From NCBI GenBank assembly GCA_018623195.1, contig JAAZVY010000006.1:1-54920 (forward strand): DNA of 54,920 nt. The letters are read 5' to 3'. Below, piece by piece: positions 36,439 through 46,135 of the stretch. Under the pieces are notes generated by a model. It was given only the letters and a program-made list of their open reading frames with translations, made no database searches and had not been told where the DNA came from. The first letter of the stretch is position 1; each line of letters starts with the position of its first letter. Source of the DNA: Flavobacteriaceae bacterium (GTDB lineage: Bacteria > Bacteroidota > Bacteroidia > Flavobacteriales > Flavobacteriaceae). Both the position numbers and the translations under genes were made by a program.

Positions 36439-37872
36439 TTATGCTCTTAACTGTTTGATCTTGATGTTTAAGGCCGCAAAGGTCAGTGTGACAAATGGGC
36501 TGATATAATTAAATACAGCAAAGATAAAGTATTCGAACACGGGAACGCCAAGAACTGAACTGTGGTAGGCTCCACAAGTATTCCATGGGATTAGTGCTGA
36601 GGTTACCGTACCCGAGTCTTCGAGAGTTCTACTTAAATTTTCAGGGGCCAAACCACGATCTTTGTAGGCTTTGGAAAACATTTTTCCAGGAACCACGATC
36701 GCTAAGTATTGATCTGATGCGGTTAAATTGATAGCTAGACAACTGGCAACCGTAGAGGCAAATAACCCAAAAGTAGATTGTGCTAATGAAAGTAAGGATT
36801 GAGTGATTCGATTAAGCGCACCTATCGCTTCCATAACGCCTCCAAATACCATTGCACAAACAATGAGCCAAATAGTTCCTAGCATTCCAGCCATTCCGCC
36901 AGAATTAAATAAATCGTTTAGGGCTTCGTTGCTAGTACTTACAGAAACGTCAGTGGTAAAGGCGGTTAACATCCCTTTATAGCCATTTTCAAAGTTTAGT
37001 GAATGAGCTCCGGTAATTGAAGCGACTAGGCTAGGTTGAAAAATTAACGCAACAACACCTCCTAACAGGGTTCCCGCTAAGAGAGCGATAAGGGGTGGAG
37101 TCTTTTTAACAATCATAAGCACGACTAAAACAGGAACAATAAAAAGAATCGGACTGATAAAAAAGCGTTCTTGAATCGCTGCATTGAGTGATGCGGTTTC
37201 AACTGCACCATTAACCTCTAACCCTAGACTTATAACGATAAAAACGATCAGCGTAATAGTTATTGAAGGTATCGTTGTGTAGGTCATATAGCGGATATGA
37301 CTGAATAATTCTCCACCCGCCATTACAGGAGCTAAATTGGTAGTATCGCTTAAAGGGGACATTTTATCTCCAAAATAAGCGCCAGAAATGATTGCCCCAG
37401 CGGTCATACCCACGGGAACACCCATTGCATTCCCTACGCCGATTAGTGCAATCCCTACCGTGGCAGAAGTAGTCCAAGAGCTACCTGTAGCCACCGATAT
37501 TAGGGCACAGATAACCACACTAGCTGCTAAAAAGACCGTCGGATTAAGAATTTTTATCCCATAAAAAATCATACTCGGGATGATTCCGCTGATTAACCAA
37601 GAACCCGACAGCGCCCCTACCATAAGCAGTATGAGTAATGACCCTGAAGTCGATTTTAAATTGCTGGAGACCGCTTCCATCATATCTTCATAGGATACCT
37701 TCTGGTAAAACCCAACAAGCGCTGCTAGAAAACCTCCAATGAGTAAAATAAACTGATTTGAACCGTCTAAGCTTGCATCTCCGAAGTAAAATACGTTGAT
37801 TCCCAATAGGATAACCAACAATAATAAAGGAGTTAAGGCTAAGGTTAGGCTGATAGGTTGGGTAGACTTCAT
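36439..37872 (-). CDS. nhaC: NhaC-family Na+/H+ antiporter
   Basis: The 477 residues contain about eleven membrane helices. Family sequences are visible: VGALSGSWLISGIIPSMIFYG, SVATGSSWTTSATVGIALIGVG, SGAYFGDKMSPLSDTTNLAPVMAG and LIPWNTCGAYHSSVLGV. The GDKMSPLSDTTNLA segment is the signature of NhaC. It exchanges external protons for cytoplasmic sodium, supporting a habitat with salt, though related proteins move other substrates such as tyrosine or malate-lactate. It is the first gene of a run with ftsK, lolA, the lptF/G-like gene and ribB. Confidence 0.93.
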   Translation of the reverse strand: MKSTQPISLTLALTPLLLLVILLGINVFYFGDASLDGSNQFILLIGGFLAALVGFYQKVSYEDMMEAVSSNLKSTSGSLLILLMVGALSGSWLISGIIPSMIFYGIKILNPTVFLAASVVICALISVATGSSWTTSATVGIALIGVGNAMGVPVGMTAGAIISGAYFGDKMSPLSDTTNLAPVMAGGELFSHIRYMTYTTIPSITITLIVFIVISLGLEVNGAVETASLNAAIQERFFISPILFIVPVLVVLMIVKKTPPLIALLAGTLLGGVVALIFQPSLVASITGAHSLNFENGYKGMLTAFTTDVSVSTSNEALNDLFNSGGMAGMLGTIWLIVCAMVFGGVMEAIGALNRITQSLLSLAQSTFGLFASTVASCLAINLTASDQYLAIVVPGKMFSKAYKDRGLAPENLSRTLEDSGTVTSALIPWNTCGAYHSSVLGVPVFEYFIFAVFNYISPFVTLTFAALNIKIKQLRA

Positions 37873-37944
37873 TCAGAGAATTTATAAGTTCTTACGATAT
37901 TACAACATTAACTAAGTAATGTCCAAAATCTATCCAATTTTAGG

Positions 37945-37952
37945 TAATTTTG
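37945..37952 (+). promoter_or_regulatory. Promoter -7 element for lpdA-tilS-dsbD
   Basis: TAATTTTG matches TAnnTTTG exactly, 27 bases before the ATG at 37980. It is in the 107-base divergent gap between nhaC and lpdA. Confidence 0.56.
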
Positions 37953-37979
37953 CAGGGTTAAAATTTTGAATAAAATAGA

Positions 37980-39383
37980 ATGAAAACGTTTGATTTAGTA
38001 GTTATTGGTTCAGGTCCTGGGGGATATGTTTCTGCCATTCGTGCAGCACAATTAGGTTTAAAAACCGCTATTGTTGAGAAGGACAATACCTTGGGTGGTA
38101 CTTGCTTAAATGTCGGATGTATCCCGTCTAAAGCACTACTAGATTCTTCACACAGATATGAAGAGGCTATTCACGATTTTGAAAATCACGGTATACAAAT
38201 TTCAGGTGGGGTGAGCTTTGATTTCCCAAAAATGATTGAGCGAAAACAATCCGTAGTTGATCAAACCGTCAAAGGAATTGAGTATCTGATGGATAAAAAC
38301 CAAATCGAAGTGATCAGAGGTTTGGGGAGTTTTAAAGATTCAAAAACACTTCAGGTTTCTGGAGATGAAGGAACGATTGAAGTTACTGCCTCTAAGTTTA
38401 TTGTCGCGACAGGTTCTAAGCCCGGTAATTTGCCTTTCATTGAACTCGATAAGGAGCGTATTATTACCTCAACAGAAGCTTTATCCCTTTCAGAGGTTCC
38501 AAAACATCTTCTCGTTATTGGAGGTGGTGTAATTGGTCTCGAACTTGGTCAAGTATATCGAAGATTAGGAGCTGAGGTTAGTGTGATTGAATACGCTGAT
38601 CGTATCATTCCTACAATGGATGCTGCTCTTTCTAAGGAACTGACCAAGGTGATGAAAAAGCAAGGAGTTAAATTCTTTGTGTCACACAAAGTTTCAAGCG
38701 TCACTAGAGAAGGTGATCAGGTGATCGTTAAGGCGACAGATAAGAAAGATCAAGAAGTTGTTTTTGAAGGTGATTACGCACTAGTGTCTGTCGGTCGTGT
38801 TCCAAATACGGAAGGGTTAGGACTAGAAAATACTCAGATCGAAAAAGATCAAAGAGGTAGAATAATCACGAACGAACAATTACAAACCAAAGAGTCTCAT
38901 ATTTACGCTATTGGAGATGTTGTGGCCGGAGCTATGTTAGCTCATAAAGCCGAGGAAGAGGGTGTTTTTGCGGCCGAAGTAATTGCTGGACAAAAACCAC
39001 ACATCAACTACAACCTAATTCCAGGTGTTGTATATACTTGGCCAGAAGTAGCAGCTGTAGGTCGTACCGAAGAGCAGTTAAAAGCAGATGGGGTAGCTTA
39101 CAAAGCAGGAAGTTTCCCGATGCGTGCACTAGGTCGTTCAAGAGCAAGTGGTGATATCGATGGATTCGTTAAAATATTGGCGGATGCAGCCACAGACGAA
39201 GTTTTAGGGGTTCACATGATTGGTGCTAGATGTGCCGATTTAATTTCAGAGGCGGTAACCGCTATGGAATTTAGAGCCTCTGCTGAGGATATTGCAAGGA
39301 TGTCACATGCACATCCGACTTATTCAGAAGCTATTAAAGAAGCAGCACTTGCCGCTACCGAAAATAGAGCCTTACATACTTAA
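37980..39383 (+). CDS. lpdA: Dihydrolipoyl dehydrogenase
   Basis: Lpd is the FAD-dependent E3 subunit that reoxidises lipoamide in 2-oxoacid dehydrogenase complexes and the glycine cleavage system. The 467 residues have the N-terminal FAD motif VVIGSGPGGYVSAIRAAQLG, the redox disulfide C42/C47 in GGTCLNVGCIPSKALL, the NAD motif VIGGGVIGLELGQVYRRLGAEV, the second FAD motif HIYAIGDVV and the C-terminal active-site SHAHPTYSEAIKEAA. It could serve the E1 encoded at the far end of the window. tilS follows after 3 bases. Confidence 0.97.
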   Translation: MKTFDLVVIGSGPGGYVSAIRAAQLGLKTAIVEKDNTLGGTCLNVGCIPSKALLDSSHRYEEAIHDFENHGIQISGGVSFDFPKMIERKQSVVDQTVKGIEYLMDKNQIEVIRGLGSFKDSKTLQVSGDEGTIEVTASKFIVATGSKPGNLPFIELDKERIITSTEALSLSEVPKHLLVIGGGVIGLELGQVYRRLGAEVSVIEYADRIIPTMDAALSKELTKVMKKQGVKFFVSHKVSSVTREGDQVIVKATDKKDQEVVFEGDYALVSVGRVPNTEGLGLENTQIEKDQRGRIITNEQLQTKESHIYAIGDVVAGAMLAHKAEEEGVFAAEVIAGQKPHINYNLIPGVVYTWPEVAAVGRTEEQLKADGVAYKAGSFPMRALGRSRASGDIDGFVKILADAATDEVLGVHMIGARCADLISEAVTAMEFRASAEDIARMSHAHPTYSEAIKEAALAATENRALHT

Positions 39384-39386
39384 TAT

Positions 39387-40631
39387 TTGAAGTTACTTGC
39401 TCAATTTCTCGAACAAAATGCTGGGCTTGAGCAAGCCAAAATCTTACTTGCCTTTAGTTCAGGACTCGATAGTCGGGTCCTGGCTAACTTACTTTACTCG
39501 GCTAAGATTGAATTTCAAATTGCCCATATCAACTACCAATTAAGAGGAGACGATAGTGAATTAGATGCTGCGTTTGCAAGAGATTGTGCTACACAATACA
39601 ACGTTCCTTTTCACTACTTAGAAGCTCCCATAAGTAAAGGACCTGGTATTCAAGAAAAGGCTCGATCGATTCGATACGAGTGGTTTCAGTCTCTTCTTAG
39701 CGAAAATCAACTAACTTATATTGCAACCGCGCATCATTTAGATGATGCCATTGAAACTGGACTTATTCATTGGTTCAGAGGAATGCATTTAATGCAGTTT
39801 AAGAGTCTCTCTAATCACGGTGTAGTAATTAGACCCCTCATTACTTTTCGTAAAAAGGATTTACTGCTCTACGCTAAAGAAAATGGATTGAAATGGAGAG
39901 AAGATGTTTCTAATCAGTCGAATGATTACTTGCGCAACATTGTGAGAAATCAGGTAATCCCCGCTGTAGAGGCAAATCTCCCAGATGCCCAAAAACGGTT
40001 AAAATATTCTATCGGTTCGCTAAATGCTTCTGCCTTATTATTAGAAGATTACCGTAACCTTTTATGGAACGATATTGCAAAGCAAAAAGAAAATGAAGTC
40101 TGGTACTTAGATATTCTAAAACTGAGTAAACTTCAACCATATGAGGCCTATCTAGAACTATTGTTTTCACCTTATGGAGTTGTTGATACAACAGCACTTG
40201 TCAGCCTTTATGCTGCCGAGAATGGTAAGTATATCACCCTAGGGGATTATACATTATTCAAATTTGAAGGAGATTTAATCTTTGCTAATTTGAATCTACT
40301 TACTCCATACAAACGGTTTGAGATTGTCAAGAATTCGAATCGAAAAGAGACCGAATTAGATCTTAATGAAATTTTAATCAATGGCTCAGTCGTTAAACAT
40401 TTGTTACAGCTGAGACTTTGGAATACTGAGGATGTTATCTATTTAGAAAAAGGTGGTTCAAAGAAAGTTTCGAAGTTCCTGAGGGATCTTAAGATTAATC
40501 CAGTAGACAAAAAAAGAATCGTGGTCATCAAGGATGGTGAGGAGACTGTGTCAGTTGTTGGACATTATCTACACCCAGATTACCTACCATTAGATAAGGA
40601 TCCTTTAAATTGGCTGATCAGATGTTACTAA
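39387..40631 (+). CDS. tilS: tRNA(Ile)-lysidine synthase
   Basis: TilS attaches lysine to C34 of the CAU-anticodon tRNA-Ile, changing it from Met to Ile decoding; it is essential. The 414 residues, from a TTG start, have the PP-loop region ILLAFSSGLDSRVLANLL, IAHINYQLRG, the ATAHHLDDAIET motif, VVIRPLITFRKKDLLLYA, WREDVSNQSNDYLRNIVRNQVIP, and a C-terminal TilS domain. The loop reads SSGLDS (24-29) where SGGxDS is usual, and DDAIET replaces DDQxET. No ATG suitable as start is present nearby. It is second in the lpdA operon, and its end overlaps dsbD by 10 bases. Confidence 0.9.
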   Translation: MKLLAQFLEQNAGLEQAKILLAFSSGLDSRVLANLLYSAKIEFQIAHINYQLRGDDSELDAAFARDCATQYNVPFHYLEAPISKGPGIQEKARSIRYEWFQSLLSENQLTYIATAHHLDDAIETGLIHWFRGMHLMQFKSLSNHGVVIRPLITFRKKDLLLYAKENGLKWREDVSNQSNDYLRNIVRNQVIPAVEANLPDAQKRLKYSIGSLNASALLLEDYRNLLWNDIAKQKENEVWYLDILKLSKLQPYEAYLELLFSPYGVVDTTALVSLYAAENGKYITLGDYTLFKFEGDLIFANLNLLTPYKRFEIVKNSNRKETELDLNEILINGSVVKHLLQLRLWNTEDVIYLEKGGSKKVSKFLRDLKINPVDKKRIVVIKDGEETVSVVGHYLHPDYLPLDKDPLNWLIRCY

Positions 40632-42559
40632 GAGTTGTTTTTTATTTCTTGACCCTTATTCAAGGAATCGGGCTTGGTACGGTTAGTACCGATGATGTGG
40701 TTGTTTGGGATACCAAGGTAGAACGCACTGCGGAGGGTGATTATAGGTTATTCTTTGAAGCAAGTATTAAAGAAGGATGGTATATTTTTTCTCAACACTC
40801 TCCAGAAGGTGGAAGTCAGCCAGCTTTTTTTGAGTTTGAAAATTCTAAAAATTTCGAAAGAATGGGAGAGGTCGTTGAGTCTCTGTCCATTCCTAGTTAC
40901 AACGAAGTTTTTGAGGTTACCGAATTAATATTTAAGCAGAAAGCCTCATTCTATCAAGATATTAAGCTCTTAGACCCTGGTGCAGTCGTAAATATCACTT
41001 TGTATTATCAAGTTTGTCAAACCGTATGCATAGCCGCTACAGAAACCTTTCGATTTGAACTTGGCGATGTAATTCCCTCTCAAAACGATATTAATGAGGT
41101 GAATAGATCGGTAGATGAACTTAGGGTTCCTTTAAAAAATACAGATCGATTATCTGCTACGATAGATCAAGCAAAGAGCAATAGGTTTTCTGCTTGGTGG
41201 ATCGGATTTATAGGAGGTTTGATTGCATTATTAACCCCTTGCGTCTTTCCCTTAATTCCTCTGACCACCTCTTATTTTAGTACAGCTAAAAGTCGCAACC
41301 ACGCTTTCTTTTATGGATTGGCGATTGTATTCATATACACCTTATTAGGATTTCCTTTTCTTTTGGGTTGGTCGAAAGATGCTCAATTTTTTAATGAATT
41401 AGCTTCTAATCTTTGGGTAAACTTAACACTGTTCATTGTACTCATTGGTTTCGCATTTTCATTTATCTCGGGTAAAGAAATTCAAATACCACAATCTTGG
41501 ATGCAAAAGGTAGATGAGCAGGCAAATAGCTCTAAAGGTATACTAGCCATTCTATTCATGGCTTTAACCCTAGTGCTAGTCTCTTTTTCCTGTACGGGTC
41601 CAATTTTGGGAGCTGCCTTGGGTACCTTACTTACTGGCAATGGAGCTGACCTGGGAGTGAACCTAACTCTTGTGTTTAATGGGTTTGGATTTGGACTAGG
41701 GGTTCCTTTTACTCTCGCAGCCTATTTTCCTTCAGTTCTGAAAAAATTACCTAAATCTGGTGAATGGATGAAGGAATTAAAGGTAGGCCTTGGAGTGGTC
41801 GAGGCCTTTCTAGCTTTTAAATTCTTATCCAATGCCGATCTAATCGGAAAATGGGGAATCTTCAAGCTTGAATATATGCTTGGTCTGTGGATGTTGCTAT
41901 GGTTTGGTTTGCTTGCTTATTATTTAATCCGTTTCATTCAAGACAAAGCTATTGGTGTAGTAAGGGGAGTGCTTTCTATTTTAAGCATTTATCTGCTTGT
42001 GCTGATCATTTCAGGATTTTCATCCGTTTCAAACCTTGGTTTTTTAAGTGCCTTTGCACCCCCTTCATATTACAATTTGCAATTTCAAGAAGATGCAGGT
42101 TGCCCATTAGGGCTTAATTGTTTTCACGATTTAGAATCAGGAATTGAGGAGGCTAAGGAGGAAGGCAAGCCTATACTACTTGATTTTACTGGATATTCTT
42201 GTGTTAACTGTAGAAAGATGGAATCAGATGTCTGGTCAGATCCTGAAATTTATGAGTTACTAGATAAGAAATTTGTCATCATTAGCTTGTACGTAGATGA
42301 TCGTGAAAAATTGAATGACGATAGAGCAGGGACTTATTTTTTATCTAATGGTGGAACTAAAGAAGTGAAAACTATAGGTCAATACTACTCGCTTTTTCAA
42401 GGAGTTAATTTTAAGGTGATTTCTCAACCCTATTATGTGCCCGTCAGTTCGAACTATGATCTTTTAAATACGCCGGTTCAAATGACTTCAGTTGCCGATT
42501 TTAAAAGGTTCTTAGACGCTTCTTTGAAAGCCTTTGAGGCTTTGGAGGTTACTGAATAG
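40622..42559 (+). CDS. dsbD: Thiol:disulfide interchange protein DsbD
   Basis: DsbD carries electrons from cytoplasmic thioredoxin across the inner membrane to periplasmic thiol proteins. All three modules are present in 645 residues: a signal peptide, a periplasmic alpha domain with C132/C136 (VCQTVC), an eight-helix CcdA-like core with cysteines in LLTPCVFPLIPLTTSYF and LVSFSCTGPILGA, and a C-terminal thioredoxin-like gamma domain with C527-V-N-C530. ATG 40622 (MLLRVVFYFLTL) is preferred to a TTG at 40610 because the signal peptide then has a normal length. It overlaps tilS by 10 bases. Confidence 0.95.
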   Translation: MLLRVVFYFLTLIQGIGLGTVSTDDVVVWDTKVERTAEGDYRLFFEASIKEGWYIFSQHSPEGGSQPAFFEFENSKNFERMGEVVESLSIPSYNEVFEVTELIFKQKASFYQDIKLLDPGAVVNITLYYQVCQTVCIAATETFRFELGDVIPSQNDINEVNRSVDELRVPLKNTDRLSATIDQAKSNRFSAWWIGFIGGLIALLTPCVFPLIPLTTSYFSTAKSRNHAFFYGLAIVFIYTLLGFPFLLGWSKDAQFFNELASNLWVNLTLFIVLIGFAFSFISGKEIQIPQSWMQKVDEQANSSKGILAILFMALTLVLVSFSCTGPILGAALGTLLTGNGADLGVNLTLVFNGFGFGLGVPFTLAAYFPSVLKKLPKSGEWMKELKVGLGVVEAFLAFKFLSNADLIGKWGIFKLEYMLGLWMLLWFGLLAYYLIRFIQDKAIGVVRGVLSILSIYLLVLIISGFSSVSNLGFLSAFAPPSYYNLQFQEDAGCPLGLNCFHDLESGIEEAKEEGKPILLDFTGYSCVNCRKMESDVWSDPEIYELLDKKFVIISLYVDDREKLNDDRAGTYFLSNGGTKEVKTIGQYYSLFQGVNFKVISQPYYVPVSSNYDLLNTPVQMTSVADFKRFLDASLKAFEALEVTE

Positions 42560-42594
42560 TTATTGCGTTAAACACTGCTTTCTTTGAGCTCACT

Positions 42595-44001
42595 ATGGCT
42601 CAAAAACTACCTATTCCCATTCTAACAGGAAATTCTTACGAGATAAGTTCGCTTTCTCTCGCAATCTCAAAAGGGTATGGCTTTCGGTTTAATAATTTAC
42701 CCCAAGGGAATTGTAGATCCACCATAGACAAATTGGTTAGAGTTTTAGATCATCTTAAGGTTAGAATACCACTTAAACGCATCACCATAAGTTCTGAAAC
42801 GCCAATTTCAACGAAGCACTTTTCCTATATAGAATTGAGCCTGTTTCTGTTATTGTATACCTTAAAGCATTTGGATATTTCAAATCGTCTCTCATCAATT
42901 CTTTTTCTAGGTAGGGTAGATCTACATGGTAATATTTTACCACTACCATATATTGACGGTTGGTTGCTGCGCGCTAAACAACAGGGAATTCAAAAAGTCA
43001 TCATTTCATCAGATAACTTCAAAGAACCCTTCGGTTTAAATGGAATTGAGATAATTGTATTAAATACAGTAAAAGAGTTAATACATTACCTTAAAACAGG
43101 CATTTACTCACCATTAAGTCGAAAATCGTTAGAAATCAAATTAGCGAGAGAAATTGATGTCATTGGTCAAGACGAAGCCAAGCGAGCTTTAGAGCTTGCC
43201 CTAGTAGGAAAGCATCATACCATTCTATCAGGAAGCCCAGGAATTGGTAAAACTTCACTATGTGAATCCTTTTTAGAGATTGCTAAAAATACTTCTGATA
43301 ACCTAACAGATGAGCAATGCGAATTACTCAGTAGGAGAGATATCCCTTTCGAAAAAGAGGCTGCGATTCGCAAAGTGCATCAGAATATAACGGCTACTCA
43401 ATTAATGGGAGGGGGAGTGCACCCTTATCCTGGAGAAATTTCTTTAGCGCATGAAGGGATCCTTTTTATGGATGAAATAGGCAGTTACCGAAAATCAATT
43501 CTTGAGCTCATTAAAATAGCTATGGAACAGAAGTCTGTCAATTTAAATACATTGAAATATCACAGAAGCTATTCGGCAGATTTTACATTAATTGGAACTA
43601 CCAATGGCTCGTTTGCGGATTCCAAATTACTAACCCCTTCCTTTTTAGATCGAGTTGATTTTCAGATCACTTTATTTAAACCTGATTTTAAGGTAGAAAA
43701 ACAGAAGGCACTCTACAGTGAGGTACTGAAACGAGTAAATAGAGCGAATCTATTTCGAAAGGAGAGATTAATCACAGATCCTACGACTTCTGTGAGTAAT
43801 TTAAATCAATTAGATCGTTTTAAAATCGAACCAAAAGTAAAGACCCTATTGCAACGATTACTTCATCAGAAAAGTCACTCTTTACGGGCTGTTGAAAGGA
43901 GTTATAGAATTGCCCGAACGATTGCAGATTTTGAAGAATGTGAATGGGTCAGCACTAGGCATTTAAGTGAAGCTATAAGCCTTAGAGGATTAACTAACTG
44001 A
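42595..44001 (+). CDS. comM: ComM/YifB-family AAA+ ATPase, shortened
   Basis: ComM is a hexameric helicase-like motor that promotes branch migration during natural transformation. The 468 residues hold the ChlI-like N-terminal domain (FLGRVDLHGNILPLPYIDGWLLRA), Walker A GSPGIGKT at 213-220, a VHQNITATQLMGGGVHPYPGEISLAHEGILFMDE block (Walker B 289-294), the DRVDFQITL sensor area and the C-terminal Mg-chelatase domain (SLRAVERSYRIARTIADFE, LSEAISLRG). It is shorter than the usual ~510 residues and lacks the NPCPCG cysteine cluster. It is 35 bases after dsbD, probably in the same operon, and overlaps recG by 8 bases at the 3' end. Confidence 0.85.
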   Translation: MAQKLPIPILTGNSYEISSLSLAISKGYGFRFNNLPQGNCRSTIDKLVRVLDHLKVRIPLKRITISSETPISTKHFSYIELSLFLLLYTLKHLDISNRLSSILFLGRVDLHGNILPLPYIDGWLLRAKQQGIQKVIISSDNFKEPFGLNGIEIIVLNTVKELIHYLKTGIYSPLSRKSLEIKLAREIDVIGQDEAKRALELALVGKHHTILSGSPGIGKTSLCESFLEIAKNTSDNLTDEQCELLSRRDIPFEKEAAIRKVHQNITATQLMGGGVHPYPGEISLAHEGILFMDEIGSYRKSILELIKIAMEQKSVNLNTLKYHRSYSADFTLIGTTNGSFADSKLLTPSFLDRVDFQITLFKPDFKVEKQKALYSEVLKRVNRANLFRKERLITDPTTSVSNLNQLDRFKIEPKVKTLLQRLLHQKSHSLRAVERSYRIARTIADFEECEWVSTRHLSEAISLRGLTN

Positions 44002-46102
44002 TATAACTCCAAAGAAGGTTGCCTCTAAGGAGTCTATTGAGTGTGGCTCGTATCCCTTGATGTTCTTGAAATGTTAGTTCGGGGTCTTGTTTTAAAATCC
44101 ATTCTGCCGCTTCTCTCGCTCTGTAAAGTATGTCGGCATCCTTAACGATATCACTCACCTTTAATTGAAGCGTGCCGCTCTGTTGGGTTCCCATTAAATC
44201 TCCTGGGCCTCTTAATTGTAGGTCGATTTCTGATAACTCAAATCCATTTTGAGTTCTAACCATAGATTCTAATCGAGTTCTGGCATCATCCGATATTTTT
44301 GTACCGCTCATCAATATACAATAGGACTTTTCAGCTCCTCTTCCGACTCTTCCTCGAAGTTGATGTAGCTGAGAAAGACCAAAACGTTCCGCACTTTCGA
44401 TGACCATTACTGAGGCATTGGGCACATTTACACCTACTTCGATAACCGTTGTGGCCACCATAATTTGGGTTTCCCCTCTCTCGAAACGAGCCATTTCGAA
44501 AGCCTTTGCCTCTGCATTCATTCCTCCATGAACAATTGAAATTTGGTAGTGGGGGGGTGGAAACTCTCTTTGAATGCTTTCATACCCATCCATGAGGTCC
44601 TTATAATCAAGCTTTTCTGACTCTTGAATTAGTGGATAGACGACATAGACCTGCCTGCCTTTGGCTATTTCAGATTTCATGAATTGAAATACTTTTAATC
44701 GAGCCGAATCTGTACGATGTTGGGTAAGAATTGGTTTTCTTCCTGGGGGTAATTCATCGATCACAGAAACATCTAAGTCCCCATAATGACTCATTGCCAA
44801 AGTTCTAGGAATGGGAGTTGCAGTCATTACCAAAATATGTGGAGGTACTTCTGCCTTCTTCCAAAGTTTCGACCGTTGCGCAACTCCGAAGCGATGCTGT
44901 TCATCGATAATGGCAATTCCCAAGTCTTTAAATACGACAGTGTCTTCTAAAAGCGCATGGGTTCCAATAATTAGATGAAGGTTTCCTGATGATAGATCAT
45001 CGAAAATCACCTTTCTGTCTTTTTTTGGAGTTGATCCGGTAAGTAGTGCCACATTCACCGAAATAGGGCTTAAGAGAGCTGCTAAGTCGTTATAATGCTG
45101 TTGAGCTAAGATCTCGGTTGGTGCAATAATAGCAGCCTGGGATTGATTGCCGATTGCAATGAGACTTGATAAAAGCGCAACCATAGTTTTACCTGAGCCT
45201 ACATCTCCTTGTAAGAGTCGATTCATTTGAATCCCAGAGCCTAAATCCTTTCTAATCTCCTTGATTACTCGTTTTTGTGCATTAGTTAAATCAAAGGGGA
45301 GATGGTGCTCATAGAACCCCAGAAAAAGATCACCTACATGATCGAACATACGTCCCTTAATTTTCTTTTGGCCCACTAAATTTTTGTACAGTAAGCGCAG
45401 TTGTAAAAAGAATAACTCTTCAAACTTGAATCGGTTTAGTGCAAGATCTACCTGTTTCAAATTTTGAGGAAAATGAACGTTTCTAATTGCTTCCGTTTTT
45501 TGAGGTAGCTGTAGTTTTTCGATTAAAGATTTAGGGAGGTTTTCTGCTAAACTAAAGTCGATAGCAGTGACTATCTTCTTTAATCCTTCCTTTACGATAC
45601 GTTGGCTTAATCCCGCTTTTTGAAGTTTATCGGTCGAAGAGTAAATTGGCTCAATGCCAAGACCTTTAACATCGATTGGATTAGCCAATTTTGAAATTTC
45701 GGGATGAGCAATAGAAAAGCTATTGCCAAATCTAGTGGTCTTTCCGAAAACCTGGTAGACCTGCCCGTTTTGCAATGTTTTTAATAAAAATTGTGGTGGT
45801 TTGAACCATACTAGTTCAAGGCTACCAGTAGCATCTTTAAGCTCACCAACAAGACGTTTTGTTCGACCCTCACCAACGGTTCTTAAATCAAATAAAACTC
45901 CTTTTACAAGGACATAGGAGTGCTCTGATTGTATTTCTGAAATCGAATAAAATCGACTCTTGTCAACATACCTTATAGGAAAATGAAACAGTAAATCGTA
46001 AAGAGATTCAATGCCAAACTCCTTTGATAGTAGCTCTGCACGATGTTTACCAAAACCGCTGAGCAGAGCTACTGAATTTTTTAAAGAAGGATGGTCACTC
46101 AT
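43994..46102 (-). CDS. recG: ATP-dependent DNA helicase RecG
   Basis: RecG unwinds and regresses stalled replication forks and Holliday junctions. The 702 residues have an N-terminal wedge/OB domain (about 60-150, VLVKGVLFDLRTVGEGRTKRLVGELKDATGSLELVWF), helicase motifs I GDVGSGKTMVAL, II DEQHRFGVAQR, III MTATPIPRTLAMSHYGDLDVSVIDELPPGR, V TTVIEVGVNVPNA and VI LHQLRGRVGRG, and the RecG C-terminal hook (LRGPGDLMGTQQSG). Length is as usual for the family. It is the last gene of a three-gene minus-strand run. Confidence 0.97.
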   Translation of the reverse strand: MSDHPSLKNSVALLSGFGKHRAELLSKEFGIESLYDLLFHFPIRYVDKSRFYSISEIQSEHSYVLVKGVLFDLRTVGEGRTKRLVGELKDATGSLELVWFKPPQFLLKTLQNGQVYQVFGKTTRFGNSFSIAHPEISKLANPIDVKGLGIEPIYSSTDKLQKAGLSQRIVKEGLKKIVTAIDFSLAENLPKSLIEKLQLPQKTEAIRNVHFPQNLKQVDLALNRFKFEELFFLQLRLLYKNLVGQKKIKGRMFDHVGDLFLGFYEHHLPFDLTNAQKRVIKEIRKDLGSGIQMNRLLQGDVGSGKTMVALLSSLIAIGNQSQAAIIAPTEILAQQHYNDLAALLSPISVNVALLTGSTPKKDRKVIFDDLSSGNLHLIIGTHALLEDTVVFKDLGIAIIDEQHRFGVAQRSKLWKKAEVPPHILVMTATPIPRTLAMSHYGDLDVSVIDELPPGRKPILTQHRTDSARLKVFQFMKSEIAKGRQVYVVYPLIQESEKLDYKDLMDGYESIQREFPPPHYQISIVHGGMNAEAKAFEMARFERGETQIMVATTVIEVGVNVPNASVMVIESAERFGLSQLHQLRGRVGRGAEKSYCILMSGTKISDDARTRLESMVRTQNGFELSEIDLQLRGPGDLMGTQQSGTLQLKVSDIVKDADILYRAREAAEWILKQDPELTFQEHQGIRATLNRLLRGNLLWSYIS

Positions 46103-46135
46103 TAACTAAATGAATTAGTAAATGGTTTTGAAAAT

